A stretch of 64,000 nucleotides of DNA from Ruminococcus sp. (GCF_024691275.1 NZ_JAILNU010000085.1:1-64000); one strand, 5' to 3'. Counted from the first letter of the stretch, positions 26,867-35,372 are shown. Program-made: numbers and translations. The notes: a model not told the origin generated them from the sequence alone.

Positions 26867-28480
26867 TCAAAAACCATTTAAATGGTTATCTTTCATAATC
26901 TTAGGGAAATTCAGGTATGCATAATCACTGTTTACATAACCGTTGATTCCGTTTACCTTTTCCTCATTTGAATACTGCCACATATTGTAATTCTTACTGA
27001 AATCAGGCTTAGTTACGCCATAATGTGACACCCAAACATCATATTTTGAATATATAGATGCATCAAGACGTGTATTGAGGAAATTTGCATAGCTCTTTAT
27101 GCCGACATAGTATCCTTTCTTCTCAAGTGTTGAGCAGAAAGCATTTACTATAGCTGTTATCTCCTGAGAGCTCATAGAAGAAAAGCAAGTATCTTCTATA
27201 GCGTAATATACAGGATACTGGAACTTGTATCCCTTTATAACTTCATAGCAAGCCTCTGCTTCAAGTACAGCATCTTCAGGTGATTCAGCATAACTGTACC
27301 AGTAAGCTCCGCAGTCTATACCTGCTGCCTGAGCACCCTTTACATTGGCTTCAAAGTACTTATCGCGCTGTGTAGCAAGATTTCCGTATCCTGCTCTGAT
27401 GATCGCATAGCTCTTTCCCGAGCTTTTGACCTTGCTCCAGTCTATCTTGCCCTGCCATACAGACACATCAATTCCGCCTGCCATACCCTTGTTTACATTT
27501 GCAGGATAAAGCGGAACTGAAGCGCTTCTTTCCGATCCGTCAGGAATATAGGTCTCAGGCGATATAAGATACGGAAAATTTATGTAACAATGATCTCTGT
27601 CGACCGGACCTTCTATACCAGGAACAGAACCTCTGTCCGTATACTGCCACATACCGTAATCTTTATTATATGAAGGTGAATTTACGTTCCAATGAGCTAC
27701 CCAGATGTCATACTTGTCAAGTACCTGCTGATAAATCTTTGATGAAAGCAGACTTGCAAAGCTGTATACGCCTGTACGATATCCATTTGACTGCATCGTT
27801 GTACAGAAGGTATCAACTATCGCCGAAACTTCATAATCAGACATCTGCTTATGTTTTTCTTCTTCAATATCAAAGTATACAGGATACTGAAGATCATAAG
27901 ACTTAATTACATTACAGCAAGACTCAGCTTCTTTACGTGCCGCATCAACGTCAAAAGCATAGCTGTACCAGTATACGCCAACGTCAATGCCCACCTTCTG
28001 AGCTTCTTCTATATTGTATTTGAACCAGTTATCGACCTGCCATGGATAATCATTTGCATTACCGTAGCCGGCTCTGATGATAGCGTAATCTATTCCGCTT
28101 GCCTTTACGGTTTTCCAGTCGATCTTACCTTGTGCGTAAGATACATCAATACCTTCGCTTTTTTTATACATCATGCTCTTGTCCCCTGACTTGAGCTTAA
28201 CATAATTCTGATGAGCGTCGTAAATATCAAAAACATTGAACGGGGTCTCATTCTCTGTTTGTGTCTCTGTCTGTACAGAAATTTCCCCCGGTTTTCCGAC
28301 TCTCCAAACCTGCGTCGGAACACTCTGTGAATCGTCCTCTTTACTTTCTGAGCAATTTGTGCTATTATCATATATGTCAATCTCAGTATTGTCAGCGGCA
28401 ACAGATGCAGTAAATGCTGCACATGAACTGATTGTTGCACAGGAGATCAGCGCAGAAAGTAATCTTTTTAAATGCTTCAT
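26867..28480 (-). CDS. secreted tandem GH25 lysozyme-like protein
   Basis: GH25 enzymes cleave the N-acetylmuramic acid-GlcNAc bond of peptidoglycan. The 537-residue protein has a signal peptide (MKHLKRLLSALISC), an acidic linker and two GH25 domains (about 108-300 and 335-525). Domain 1 keeps Asp111, the catalytic pair FDIE (Asp204, Glu206) and VDRD (Asp294). Domain 2 keeps Asp338 but its pair reads YAIE (Ala427, Glu429) and the last Asp is Asn517 (VNSD), so it probably binds rather than cuts. The pairing suggests an active hydrolase with a lysozyme-derived wall-binding domain. It has its own promoter. Confidence 0.9.
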   Translation of the reverse strand: MKHLKRLLSALISCATISSCAAFTASVAADNTEIDIYDNSTNCSESKEDDSQSVPTQVWRVGKPGEISVQTETQTENETPFNVFDIYDAHQNYVKLKSGDKSMMYKKSEGIDVSYAQGKIDWKTVKASGIDYAIIRAGYGNANDYPWQVDNWFKYNIEEAQKVGIDVGVYWYSYAFDVDAARKEAESCCNVIKSYDLQYPVYFDIEEEKHKQMSDYEVSAIVDTFCTTMQSNGYRTGVYSFASLLSSKIYQQVLDKYDIWVAHWNVNSPSYNKDYGMWQYTDRGSVPGIEGPVDRDHCYINFPYLISPETYIPDGSERSASVPLYPANVNKGMAGGIDVSVWQGKIDWSKVKSSGKSYAIIRAGYGNLATQRDKYFEANVKGAQAAGIDCGAYWYSYAESPEDAVLEAEACYEVIKGYKFQYPVYYAIEDTCFSSMSSQEITAIVNAFCSTLEKKGYYVGIKSYANFLNTRLDASIYSKYDVWVSHYGVTKPDFSKNYNMWQYSNEEKVNGINGYVNSDYAYLNFPKIMKDNHLNGF

Positions 28481-28547
28481 GGCAAATCAAGCTCCTTTTC
28501 ATAAACATGACAAAAAAAGAAAACACCCCATATGTTTCCTTTTGTAA

Positions 28548-28576
28548 ATTATAACATAGATATGAACAATTTGCAA
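28548..28576 (-). promoter_or_regulatory. promoter of the GH25 gene
   Basis: On the minus strand TTGCAA, a 17-base spacer and TATAAT, about 60 bases upstream of the start. Confidence 0.8.
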
Positions 28577-28689
28577 CTACATATAACAAAAAAAGCAATT
28601 TCCGATATGATTTTTGTGCGTTTTGAAAAAAATCACAAAAACTTTTTGTAACTAATAGATACTTTTCTGTAATATTTAGGAGTGAAATA

Positions 28690-29637
28690 ATGAAGAAATT
28701 TGTTATTAATGACAACGACAGCGGTCAGAGAGTAGATAAATTTGTATCAAAAGCTCTTCCTGAGCTTCCAAAAAGTATGATGTACCGTCTGATCCGCAAA
28801 AAAGACATTAAGATCAACGGCAAACGATGCGAGATATCTACCCGTCTTAACGCAGGAGATATCCTCACGGTCTACGTAAAAGACGAAGTGGCTGCTGAAA
28901 AAAATCATGATATGAGCTTTCTGGAACATCCTTCCGAACTAAGCATCGTATTTGAAGACGAAAATGTCATCATAGTCAATAAACCGTTGGGGCTTGACTC
29001 TCATTCCAACGGCAGTCCTATGACCGACACTCTTATAGACCGTATCAAGCACTACCTTTACGATAAGAAAGAGTACCTGCCGGAAAATGAGAGCTCCTTC
29101 GCGCCTGCTCTTTGCAGCAGACTCGACAGGAATACCTGTGGTCTGGTAACGGCTGCAAAAACAGCTGCCGCGCTTCGTGACATCAATGAGGCCATCAGAA
29201 ACGGCAACGTTCACAAGATATATCACTGTGTGACAGCCGCTCCTCTCCCGAAGAAAGAGGATATCATTACCGCATATCATAAAAAAGACGAGTCAAGAAA
29301 TCTCGTAAAGATATCCGACTCGCCCGAAGATGGCTTCAAGCCCATAAAAACAGGTTACAAGGTGCTCGCTTCAAAAGGTCCGTTGTCGCTGGTCGAAGTT
29401 ACGCTGTTCACGGGAAGAACTCATCAGATAAGAGCACATCTTGCTCATATCGGAGCGCCTATCCTCGGCGACGGTAAATACGGCATTTCCGCTGTAAATA
29501 AACGTTTCGGCGTATTCCGCCAGGCTCTGTGCGCATATGAACTGAGATTCGAGCTTCCCGAAGCTTCTTCATTCCGCTACCTCAACGAGCTGAAAATAAC
29601 AGCTGACACTCCCGAATTCGAGAAAAAATTCTTTTAG
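28690..29637 (+). CDS. RluC/RluD-type 23S rRNA pseudouridine synthase
   Basis: The 315-residue protein has an N-terminal S4 RNA-binding domain (RVDKFVSKALPELPKSMMYR) and a pseudouridine synthase domain with the catalytic Asp in SRLDRNTCGL and GRTHQIRAHLAHIG. These enzymes isomerise specific uridines in 23S rRNA; which positions cannot be told. TTAGGAGTGAAATA precedes the ATG. Its stop overlaps the stop of the convergent tyrA gene by four bases. Confidence 0.93.
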   Translation: MKKFVINDNDSGQRVDKFVSKALPELPKSMMYRLIRKKDIKINGKRCEISTRLNAGDILTVYVKDEVAAEKNHDMSFLEHPSELSIVFEDENVIIVNKPLGLDSHSNGSPMTDTLIDRIKHYLYDKKEYLPENESSFAPALCSRLDRNTCGLVTAAKTAAALRDINEAIRNGNVHKIYHCVTAAPLPKKEDIITAYHKKDESRNLVKISDSPEDGFKPIKTGYKVLASKGPLSLVEVTLFTGRTHQIRAHLAHIGAPILGDGKYGISAVNKRFGVFRQALCAYELRFELPEASSFRYLNELKITADTPEFEKKFF

Positions 29638-30485
29638 TTAGGCTGACCGACTCTATGGCGGAGATTTTCTTCTTTCAGCTCTCTGCCCTCGGCAATAAGC
29701 TCTCTCATTCTGTCCGCATCGGCACTTTTCAATGCCTCACTGTACTTCAGAAGATTTGAAATGAGCGTATCAAGCTCATACTGAAGATTATCCCTGTTCT
29801 GCATGAAAAGGTCAGTCCACATCCTCTCGTTCATCGTAGCTATTCTCGTCATATCCTGAAAGCTTCCGCCGCTGAATCCGCATTCAAGTCCGAGTTCAGG
29901 ACTTTTGACATATGCACTTGAAACGATATGTGCCAGCTGTGAGGTGTAAGCGATCATTTTATCATGGTTTTCGGGAGTAGTTACTACTATTTTTCCTGCA
30001 CCTATCTCCTTTGCAAGCTCTCTGAGAAGCTCGATATCTTTTTCATCACTTCCTTCAAACGGAGCGATAATAAAGTTTGCTTTTACAAAAAGATCAGAGC
30101 TGCTGTTATAGTAACCGCCGAACTCCTTTCCTGCCATAGGGTGGATACCCACATATCTTAATCCATTATCCTCGGCTATCTTCTTCATACGCTCGGAAAA
30201 CGCACCCTTTATACCGCAAACATCGGTAATAAGGGTGTTTTTGTCTATCTCGGCAGCGTGTTCGGCAAAGAAACGTTCTGTAGCCTCGGGGAAAAGTGCA
30301 GCTATAATAAGGTCGTAGCCGCTGTAATCACCGTTAAACACCTCGTCAAGAGCTACATCACGAAGTGCTGCGTTCTCGATATCATGATTAAGGTCACTGC
30401 CCACAACTGTGTGATATGTATATTTTTTCAATGCTTTACAAATTGAACCTCCGATAAGTCCAAGTCCGACAACAAGTATTTTCAT
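29634..30485 (-). CDS. tyrA: prephenate dehydrogenase
   Basis: TyrA oxidatively decarboxylates prephenate to 4-hydroxyphenylpyruvate in tyrosine synthesis. The 283-residue protein has the NAD loop VVGLGLIGGS, the conserved DVCGIKGAF region and HPMAGKEFGGYYNSS. There is no C-terminal ACT domain. GGAGGTACTTTTTT precedes the ATG at 30485; an upstream start would add ten unconserved residues. It is a single gene, convergent with and overlapping the rlu gene. Confidence 0.93.
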   Translation of the reverse strand: MKILVVGLGLIGGSICKALKKYTYHTVVGSDLNHDIENAALRDVALDEVFNGDYSGYDLIIAALFPEATERFFAEHAAEIDKNTLITDVCGIKGAFSERMKKIAEDNGLRYVGIHPMAGKEFGGYYNSSSDLFVKANFIIAPFEGSDEKDIELLRELAKEIGAGKIVVTTPENHDKMIAYTSQLAHIVSSAYVKSPELGLECGFSGGSFQDMTRIATMNERMWTDLFMQNRDNLQYELDTLISNLLKYSEALKSADADRMRELIAEGRELKEENLRHRVGQPN

Positions 30486-30649
30486 AAAAAAGTACCTCCA
30501 GATTTCTTTTGTCATTTAAAGTATAACGCTTTAAACGCAAAAAGTCAAGTGCTGCCTTGTTTTTTCAAAACTTTTCATATAACATTTTTTGCGTAAATGG
30601 CATAAAATAACATGAGAGATCTCTCAAATCCACCGAAAGGAATGGTTTT

Positions 30650-31387
30650 ATGCCAAAGGTCTTTTTAAGTCCGTCTACTCAGGAGTGGAACCAATATGCC
30701 ACCGACGGCAATGAAGAACTGTATATGAATCTCCTCGCTGATCGTATGGAGCCTTATCTCCGCTCATGCGGCATAAACTTTGTCAGGAACGATCCGGTAC
30801 GGAATGTTACAGGTGCGATAGCCGATTCAAATGCCGGCACATACGACGTTCACCTTGCACTTCACTCAAACGCCGCTCCCGAGAATCTGTCAGGCAGACT
30901 GCGCGGTATAGACATATATTTTGCTCCGAAAAGCAGCCGGAGCGAAAAGCTCGCAAATATCATTGCAAACAATCTGAAAACTATATATCCTCTGCCTGAC
31001 AAGGTAAGAGCTGTCCCAACGTACTCTCTCGGAGAGGTTCTGCGCACAAAAGCTGTTGCAGTCTTATGTGAGCTTGGCTATCATGACAATTACGCCGACG
31101 AAGCGTGGCTGAAAAACAATCTTGAAAATATCGCACGGAATATCACAGGCTCTCTCTGTGATTTCTTTGGTATCCCCTTTGTCGCGGCTGGCGCTGTCAG
31201 ATGGGGAACTGTCACCACCAACGGAAGCGGTCTCAATATCCGCAGCTATCCTGATATGAGCGGTACTATAATCGGCTCGATACCTGACGGCGCAACAGTT
31301 ACCGTAAACGGCGAGACAAACGGCTGGTACGTCGTGAACTACAACGGTATAACAGGCTATTCCAGCAGCAGATTTATCACATTATAA
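30650..31387 (+). CDS. N-acetylmuramoyl-L-alanine amidase (Amidase_3) with SH3b domain
   Basis: The 245-residue protein has an Amidase_3 domain (about 1-175) with ALHSNA (zinc His), ELGYHDN (catalytic Glu) and Glu in GNEELYM, and a C-terminal bacterial SH3 domain (about 185-245, NGSGLNIRSYPDMSG). The usual first zinc His (DPGHGG) is replaced by LSPSTQEWN, a variant I associate with a clostridial subfamily. No signal peptide is seen, so it may be released by lysis, used in the cytoplasm-facing compartment, or be phage-derived. GAAAGGAATGG precedes the ATG. Confidence 0.85.
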   Translation: MPKVFLSPSTQEWNQYATDGNEELYMNLLADRMEPYLRSCGINFVRNDPVRNVTGAIADSNAGTYDVHLALHSNAAPENLSGRLRGIDIYFAPKSSRSEKLANIIANNLKTIYPLPDKVRAVPTYSLGEVLRTKAVAVLCELGYHDNYADEAWLKNNLENIARNITGSLCDFFGIPFVAAGAVRWGTVTTNGSGLNIRSYPDMSGTIIGSIPDGATVTVNGETNGWYVVNYNGITGYSSSRFITL

Positions 31388-31390
31388 AAT

Positions 31391-31420
31391 ATACCGTACA
31401 GCTTAAATGCTGTACGGCAT
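31391..31420. terminator. hairpin between two convergent genes
   Basis: CCGTACAGC pairs with GCTGTACGG around TTAAAT; the flanks are AT-rich but T-runs are short, so strength is uncertain. Confidence 0.5.
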
Positions 31421-31425
31421 ATTAC

Positions 31426-32850
31426 TTACTGATCCTTGTTCTGATCCTGCATTCTTCTTCTACGGCGATCCTTATCGTTCACCTTTGGTACTGCATAGAT
31501 CGGTTTCATTGGCTTTGCCTTGCTCTTGAACGAGATATACGCATATACACAGATCATGATATATATTGCACACAGCAGGAATGCCACCATAAGAGCTCTG
31601 CTGAACCAGCGCGACTTCTTGAACATTTTTGCTGCATACAGGTTGTACTTCGATGCTGAACGCTCAACATTGCTGACTGCCACTATCTCAACCGTTCCAA
31701 GCTCCTCACCCGAATACTCAAGAGTAACTTTTCCGAGAGGTTCGCCCTTTGCTACAGGTGCCTGAAGTGAATTCTTGTACCATACTATTTTGTCTCGGCT
31801 TATTGTCGATATATCTATGCCGTCATACCAGAGTATAGTAAATTCTTCCTTAGGTCTTGCAAGGACGTAATCGTTGCCCTCTGCAAGCTCAACCGGCAGT
31901 TCTCCTACCTCAGCAGTATCTGCAAGGATAACTTCATATGAAAAATGATTGAACGCCCAGTTGAAAAGACTCATTGCATCTGTGAGATGATAATATGTTG
32001 TCTCACCGTCAGCGTCGCTAAGAGGCGATTTCAAAAGAACTGCAAGATACTTGTTTCCATCGCGGCTCGCCATAGTAACGATATTTCTTCCTGCCAGATC
32101 GAGATTCGCAGTCTTTATTCCCTTTGAACCGCTGTACTCATAGTTGCCTTCAGGCTCCATCAGAATGTTCGAGTGAGTCCACACCCATTCATCAGGATCG
32201 GAATGTCTCTTTGGATCCATAGGGATCTGTGGAGTATATGTCCATGTTGTAGATATCTTTTCAAAATACGGAACACCCAGAGCGTAAACGGCAAGCTTTG
32301 CCATATCGTTAGCCGTGGTATACTGGTTCGGGTCATACATTCCCGTTGCATTTGTGAAATTAGTATTCTCCAGTCCGAGTTCGGCTGCCTTTGCATTCAT
32401 CATCTCAACGAACTTAGCAGAACTGCCGTCACCGAACTTATGCGCTAATGTCTCGGCTGCTTCCACAGATGATGTCAGCATCATAGCATACAGCAGATCA
32501 TTTATCGTGAGAACATCGCCGTCAAGTATATTCGCAAATCTGAGATCGTCGGGATGCTCTATATTATAAAGATACTCGTAGTCTGATTCATCTATAGTGA
32601 CCTGCTCGGAAAGATCTGAACAATTCTCAAGACAGACAACAGCTGTCATGATATTTACGAGCGGTCCCGGCATTTGCTTGCTGTCAGCATTTTTCTGATG
32701 TATTATCGTATTCGTATCAAGGTTCATAAGAACGGCTGATTCGCTCTGTATAGGCGAGATCAGCGGAAAATTTACTGCCGAAGCATTCCTGACAATGACG
32801 AAAGGAAGTACAAATACTATAGCTGCAAGAGCACAAAATAGCTTTTTCAT
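31426..32850 (-). CDS. DacA/PBP5-like membrane protein with degenerate active site
   Basis: The 474-residue protein has a signal peptide, a D,D-carboxypeptidase-type domain with NATGMYDPNQYTTANDMAKLA, a PBP5 C-terminal beta domain, a transmembrane helix (ALMVAFLLCAIYIMICVYAY) and a basic cytosolic tail. All three motifs are altered: SxxK in the context PASxxK reads PGPLVN (Pro63, Asn66), SxN reads SVE (128-130), KTG reads KTA (246-248). Catalysis by the usual mechanism is excluded. AAAGGAG precedes the ATG. A leader of about 150 bases with three hairpins precedes the gene. A transmembrane anchor with a long tail, rather than an amphipathic helix, hints at a scaffold or sensor role. Confidence 0.85.
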   Translation of the reverse strand: MKKLFCALAAIVFVLPFVIVRNASAVNFPLISPIQSESAVLMNLDTNTIIHQKNADSKQMPGPLVNIMTAVVCLENCSDLSEQVTIDESDYEYLYNIEHPDDLRFANILDGDVLTINDLLYAMMLTSSVEAAETLAHKFGDGSSAKFVEMMNAKAAELGLENTNFTNATGMYDPNQYTTANDMAKLAVYALGVPYFEKISTTWTYTPQIPMDPKRHSDPDEWVWTHSNILMEPEGNYEYSGSKGIKTANLDLAGRNIVTMASRDGNKYLAVLLKSPLSDADGETTYYHLTDAMSLFNWAFNHFSYEVILADTAEVGELPVELAEGNDYVLARPKEEFTILWYDGIDISTISRDKIVWYKNSLQAPVAKGEPLGKVTLEYSGEELGTVEIVAVSNVERSASKYNLYAAKMFKKSRWFSRALMVAFLLCAIYIMICVYAYISFKSKAKPMKPIYAVPKVNDKDRRRRRMQDQNKDQ

Positions 32851-32906
32851 ATATTCTCCTTTATTCCAAGCGATTTACACGCAGTAGTTCCGTTTAAAAC
32901 TCCAAA

Positions 32907-33016
32907 CTATATTAATGTCTGCTCAAATTCCATATCTTATAAGGAATTTGCATCCCTGAACAAAGTTCGGGGTAATAATCGCCTTTCAGCGGTTATTTAC
33001 AACACATTATATTATA
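32907..33016 (-). promoter_or_regulatory. structured 5' leader and -10 box of the DacA-like membrane gene
   Basis: On the minus strand TATAAT (33016-33011) is followed by three consecutive hairpins: 997-974 region (AATAA-C-CGC with GCG-A-TTATT), 32972-32954 (CCCCGAAC with GTTCAGGG) and 32950-32924 (perfect CAAATTCC/GGAATTTG). None has a T-run, so they are not a terminator as such. I cannot match the layout to a known riboswitch class. Confidence 0.45.
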
Positions 33017-33095
33017 ACAGATTCCTTCGTGTTTTAAAAGAGTTTTTTTGAATTTTTTCAAATTTTACTATTTTTTTTATTCACCCCTTTACCTT

Positions 33096-33123
33096 TTGAC
33101 AAAAATGTGCTACAATATATTTA
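33096..33123 (+). promoter_or_regulatory. promoter of the phosphoesterase gene
   Basis: TTGACA (33096-33101) and a TATTTA-like -10 at 33118 with a 16-base spacer. Confidence 0.5.
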
Positions 33124-33193
33124 TACAAAACGAAAGCAGCATAGATATAAATAGCTGCATACATAATTGAACAGAAGAACGGAGGTTTTTAAT

Positions 33194-33856
33194 GTGATCT
33201 ACGTAACAGGAGACACTCACGGAGATATTAGCCGCTTTAAAAGCCCTGAAATGAAAAAAGTAGGACGCGGCGATACTCTTATTATCGCCGGAGATTTCGG
33301 CTTCCTTTGGGACGATTCCAAAGCAGAAAGGGCTGCACTGAAAAAGCTTGCTGAAAAGAGCTTTACTATCGCTTTTCTGGACGGCTGCCACGAAAACTTC
33401 GATATGCTGGAAAAGTATCCTGTCTCTGAGTGGAAAGGCGGAAAGGCGCGAATCATCGCCCCCAATATCGTTCACCTCATGCGAGGTCAGGTTTATACTA
33501 TCGAAAAGAAAAAGATCTTCACCTTTGGCGGCGGTCACAGTCAGGATATCGAATTCAGACGTGACAACGACTGGTGGGAACGCGAACAGCCTTCCCATGA
33601 GGAGATCAGAGAAGCGATCACGCATCTGCGCGAAAACAACTACTATGTCGACTACATCATCACTCATGAGCCGCCTGCTTCACTGAAAGAATGCCTGAGT
33701 GTTGACGTGCTCGAAAGGCTTGAAGTACACGCTTTCTTTGAAGATGTGATAAAGACCTGTAATTATAAAAAATGGTTTTTTGGCAAGTGCCATATCGACA
33801 AGCATATCCCGATAAAGTTTTTTGCAGTGTTCAACAGCGTTATCCCTATTAAATAA
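33194..33856 (+). CDS. metallophosphoesterase (calcineurin-like)
   Basis: The 220-residue protein has the calcineurin-type metal motifs in order: TGDTHGD, AGDFG, DGCHEN in place of GNHE, FGGGHS and THEPP. Substrate is unknown. The start is a GTG at 33194, eight bases after GGAGG; a TTG at 33167 would add nine unlikely residues. No signal peptide, so cytosolic. It precedes the TspO gene by 57 bases on the same strand. Confidence 0.85.
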   Translation: MIYVTGDTHGDISRFKSPEMKKVGRGDTLIIAGDFGFLWDDSKAERAALKKLAEKSFTIAFLDGCHENFDMLEKYPVSEWKGGKARIIAPNIVHLMRGQVYTIEKKKIFTFGGGHSQDIEFRRDNDWWEREQPSHEEIREAITHLRENNYYVDYIITHEPPASLKECLSVDVLERLEVHAFFEDVIKTCNYKKWFFGKCHIDKHIPIKFFAVFNSVIPIK

Positions 33857-33913
33857 ACATAATATGAGCAGTTCCGTCATAGTATTTACTATCAAAACAA
33901 GTGAGGTAATACT

Positions 33914-34387
33914 ATGAATAAATTCAAATTGACGGATCTGCTCATTTTTGTCGTCACAGCCGAGCTCACAGGAGCTGTATCTGCACTGATATCAGGTGAT
34001 TTCACATCGTTTTATGCAGAGATAAAACAGCCGCCGCTGTCTCCGCCTGCATGGATATTCCCTGTGGTATGGGCTATACTCTATGCACTTATGGGAATTT
34101 CTGCATATATGGTTTGGAACACAAACAAAAAGAAAAAGGATCGCGCCTTTGCACTCAAAGTGTATTTTGCCCAGCTTGCGGTAAATTTTTCATGGAGCAT
34201 AATATTTTTTCGTTTCAGACTTCTCGGTGCGGCAGCGGTCACGGCTATAATTCTGATGCTGCTTGTTGTATTGATGATACTCGCATTCTCCAGGGTAAGA
34301 AAGTTCGCGGCAAAACTGAATATCCCATACCTGATATGGCTGTTATTCGCTTCATATCTCGCAGCAGCCACATACATTATCAACTGA
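33914..34387 (+). CDS. tspO: TspO/MBR family protein
   Basis: TspO proteins are five-helix membrane proteins that bind porphyrins and are linked to tetrapyrrole and stress responses. The 157-residue product has the family features KQPPLSPPAWIFPVVWAILY, NFSWSIIFF and the ending IPYLIWLLFASYLAAATY. GAGGTAATACT precedes the ATG. No tetrapyrrole genes are nearby, so its role here is open. Confidence 0.93.
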   Translation: MNKFKLTDLLIFVVTAELTGAVSALISGDFTSFYAEIKQPPLSPPAWIFPVVWAILYALMGISAYMVWNTNKKKKDRAFALKVYFAQLAVNFSWSIIFFRFRLLGAAAVTAIILMLLVVLMILAFSRVRKFAAKLNIPYLIWLLFASYLAAATYIIN

Positions 34388-34422
34388 CTGATACTGCCAG
34401 TTTTTCTTCCAGAATCTTTGCA

Positions 34423-34451
34423 TTGAATGTTCTGACTTTCTCTGATATAAT
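34423..34451 (+). promoter_or_regulatory. promoter of the Cys-rich micropeptide gene
   Basis: TTGAAT, a 17-base spacer and TATAAT, then a short TCCC-GAAA-GGGA hairpin in the predicted leader. Confidence 0.7.
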
Positions 34452-34494
34452 AAAATTATCCCGAAAGGGACAATAAGATCAGGAGGTAAACATT

Positions 34495-34551
34495 ATGTGC
34501 TGCAATATCTGGAAATTCCTCTGCGATATGCTCGGAATCTGCTGTAAATAA
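34495..34551 (+). CDS. 18-residue cysteine-rich peptide, unknown
   Basis: The frame MCCNIWKFLCDMLGICCK lies six bases after a perfect AGGAGG. It has its own promoter (34423-34451) and ends just before a strong intrinsic terminator, giving a predicted transcript of about 135 bases. Five of 18 residues are Cys, two as CC pairs near each end, around an amphipathic core (IWKFLCDMLGI). It is not a leader peptide because the next gene (tatD) is convergent. Candidate roles are metal binding, a membrane-active type I toxin, or a signal peptide precursor; none is shown. The RNA could also act by itself. Confidence 0.6.
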   Translation: MCCNIWKFLCDMLGICCK

Positions 34552-34557
34552 GCAAAA

Positions 34558-34591
34558 GCTGCACGGTAATAAATACCGTGCAGCATTTTTT
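34558..34591. terminator. terminator shared by the micropeptide gene and tatD
   Basis: Perfect 11-bp stem GCTGCACGGTA with its complement, loop ATAAA, T-runs on both sides (TTTTTT on plus, TTTTG on minus). Confidence 0.9.
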
Positions 34592-35363
34592 ATATATTAA
34601 AGAAACGTTTCGTGTTTTCCCTGACAGCTTCGATAAGCTCCTTCTCATCAACACGTATATTTTTCGCAAGTTCTGCTGCCACATACTTTATATTCTGCGG
34701 CACGTTAGTGCGGTCAAGTCCCTTGATATTACGAGGGGTAAGGTAAGGCGCATCGGTCTCTATCATAACGCGTTCAAGAGGTATGGACTTTACGGCTTCC
34801 CTGAGCGCTCCACTGCGCCTTTCGTCGCATATCCAGCCTGTTATACCGATGTAAAAGCCCATATCCAGATACTTTTTCAGCGTTTCCTTATCACCTGTAA
34901 AACAGTGTACAACAGAATGGCTGCATATATCGCCGTGCTTTTTGAAACGTGCGATAAAATCATCTGCTGCTTCACGCTCATGAAGGAAAAGCGGCTTTCC
35001 GAGTTCCTCCGCTATCCTGATATGATGTTCAAAGCAGCGCACCTGATTTTCACGGGTCGAAAACATTCTGTCGTAATCAAGTCCGCACTCCCCCACTGCA
35101 ACTATCTTTTCATTTTCGGATACTATTTTGCGGATACGCTGGAAATCCTCCGCTTTTGCACTGTCTGCGCTGTGTGGATGTATCCCGCAGGTACCAAAAC
35201 AATCATGTGTCTTAACGAAACTGTTGACGCTCTCGCTGCTTTTCATGTCAGAACCCGTGAGGATACAGCTGACACCTTCTGCCGCCGCGTCGTTTATGAT
35301 TTTCTCAGGCTCTCTGAACTGCTTGCAAAACAGATTCAAGCCAATGTCATAATATTTTATCAT
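34590..35363 (-). CDS. tatD: TatD family metal-dependent DNase
   Basis: The 257-residue protein is of the E. coli TatD subgroup: it starts YYDIGLNLFCKQF where other members have HxH, and has GIHPHSA, AVGECGLDYDRMFS, VVHCFTG, ITGWICDERR and ETDAPYL. TatD is a 3'-5' exonuclease on DNA/RNA linked to repair. It lies 9 bases after thiE and so is probably read from the thiamine operon, an odd passenger. Its stop is at the terminator. Confidence 0.92.
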   Translation of the reverse strand: MIKYYDIGLNLFCKQFREPEKIINDAAAEGVSCILTGSDMKSSESVNSFVKTHDCFGTCGIHPHSADSAKAEDFQRIRKIVSENEKIVAVGECGLDYDRMFSTRENQVRCFEHHIRIAEELGKPLFLHEREAADDFIARFKKHGDICSHSVVHCFTGDKETLKKYLDMGFYIGITGWICDERRSGALREAVKSIPLERVMIETDAPYLTPRNIKGLDRTNVPQNIKYVAAELAKNIRVDEKELIEAVRENTKRFFNI

Positions 35364-35372
35364 ATTTTCACC

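Noticed and set aside
32851..33016. c-di-AMP (ydaO) or c-di-GMP riboswitch
   Set aside because: The stems do not follow the conserved blocks of either class that I can recall; only a structured leader can be claimed.
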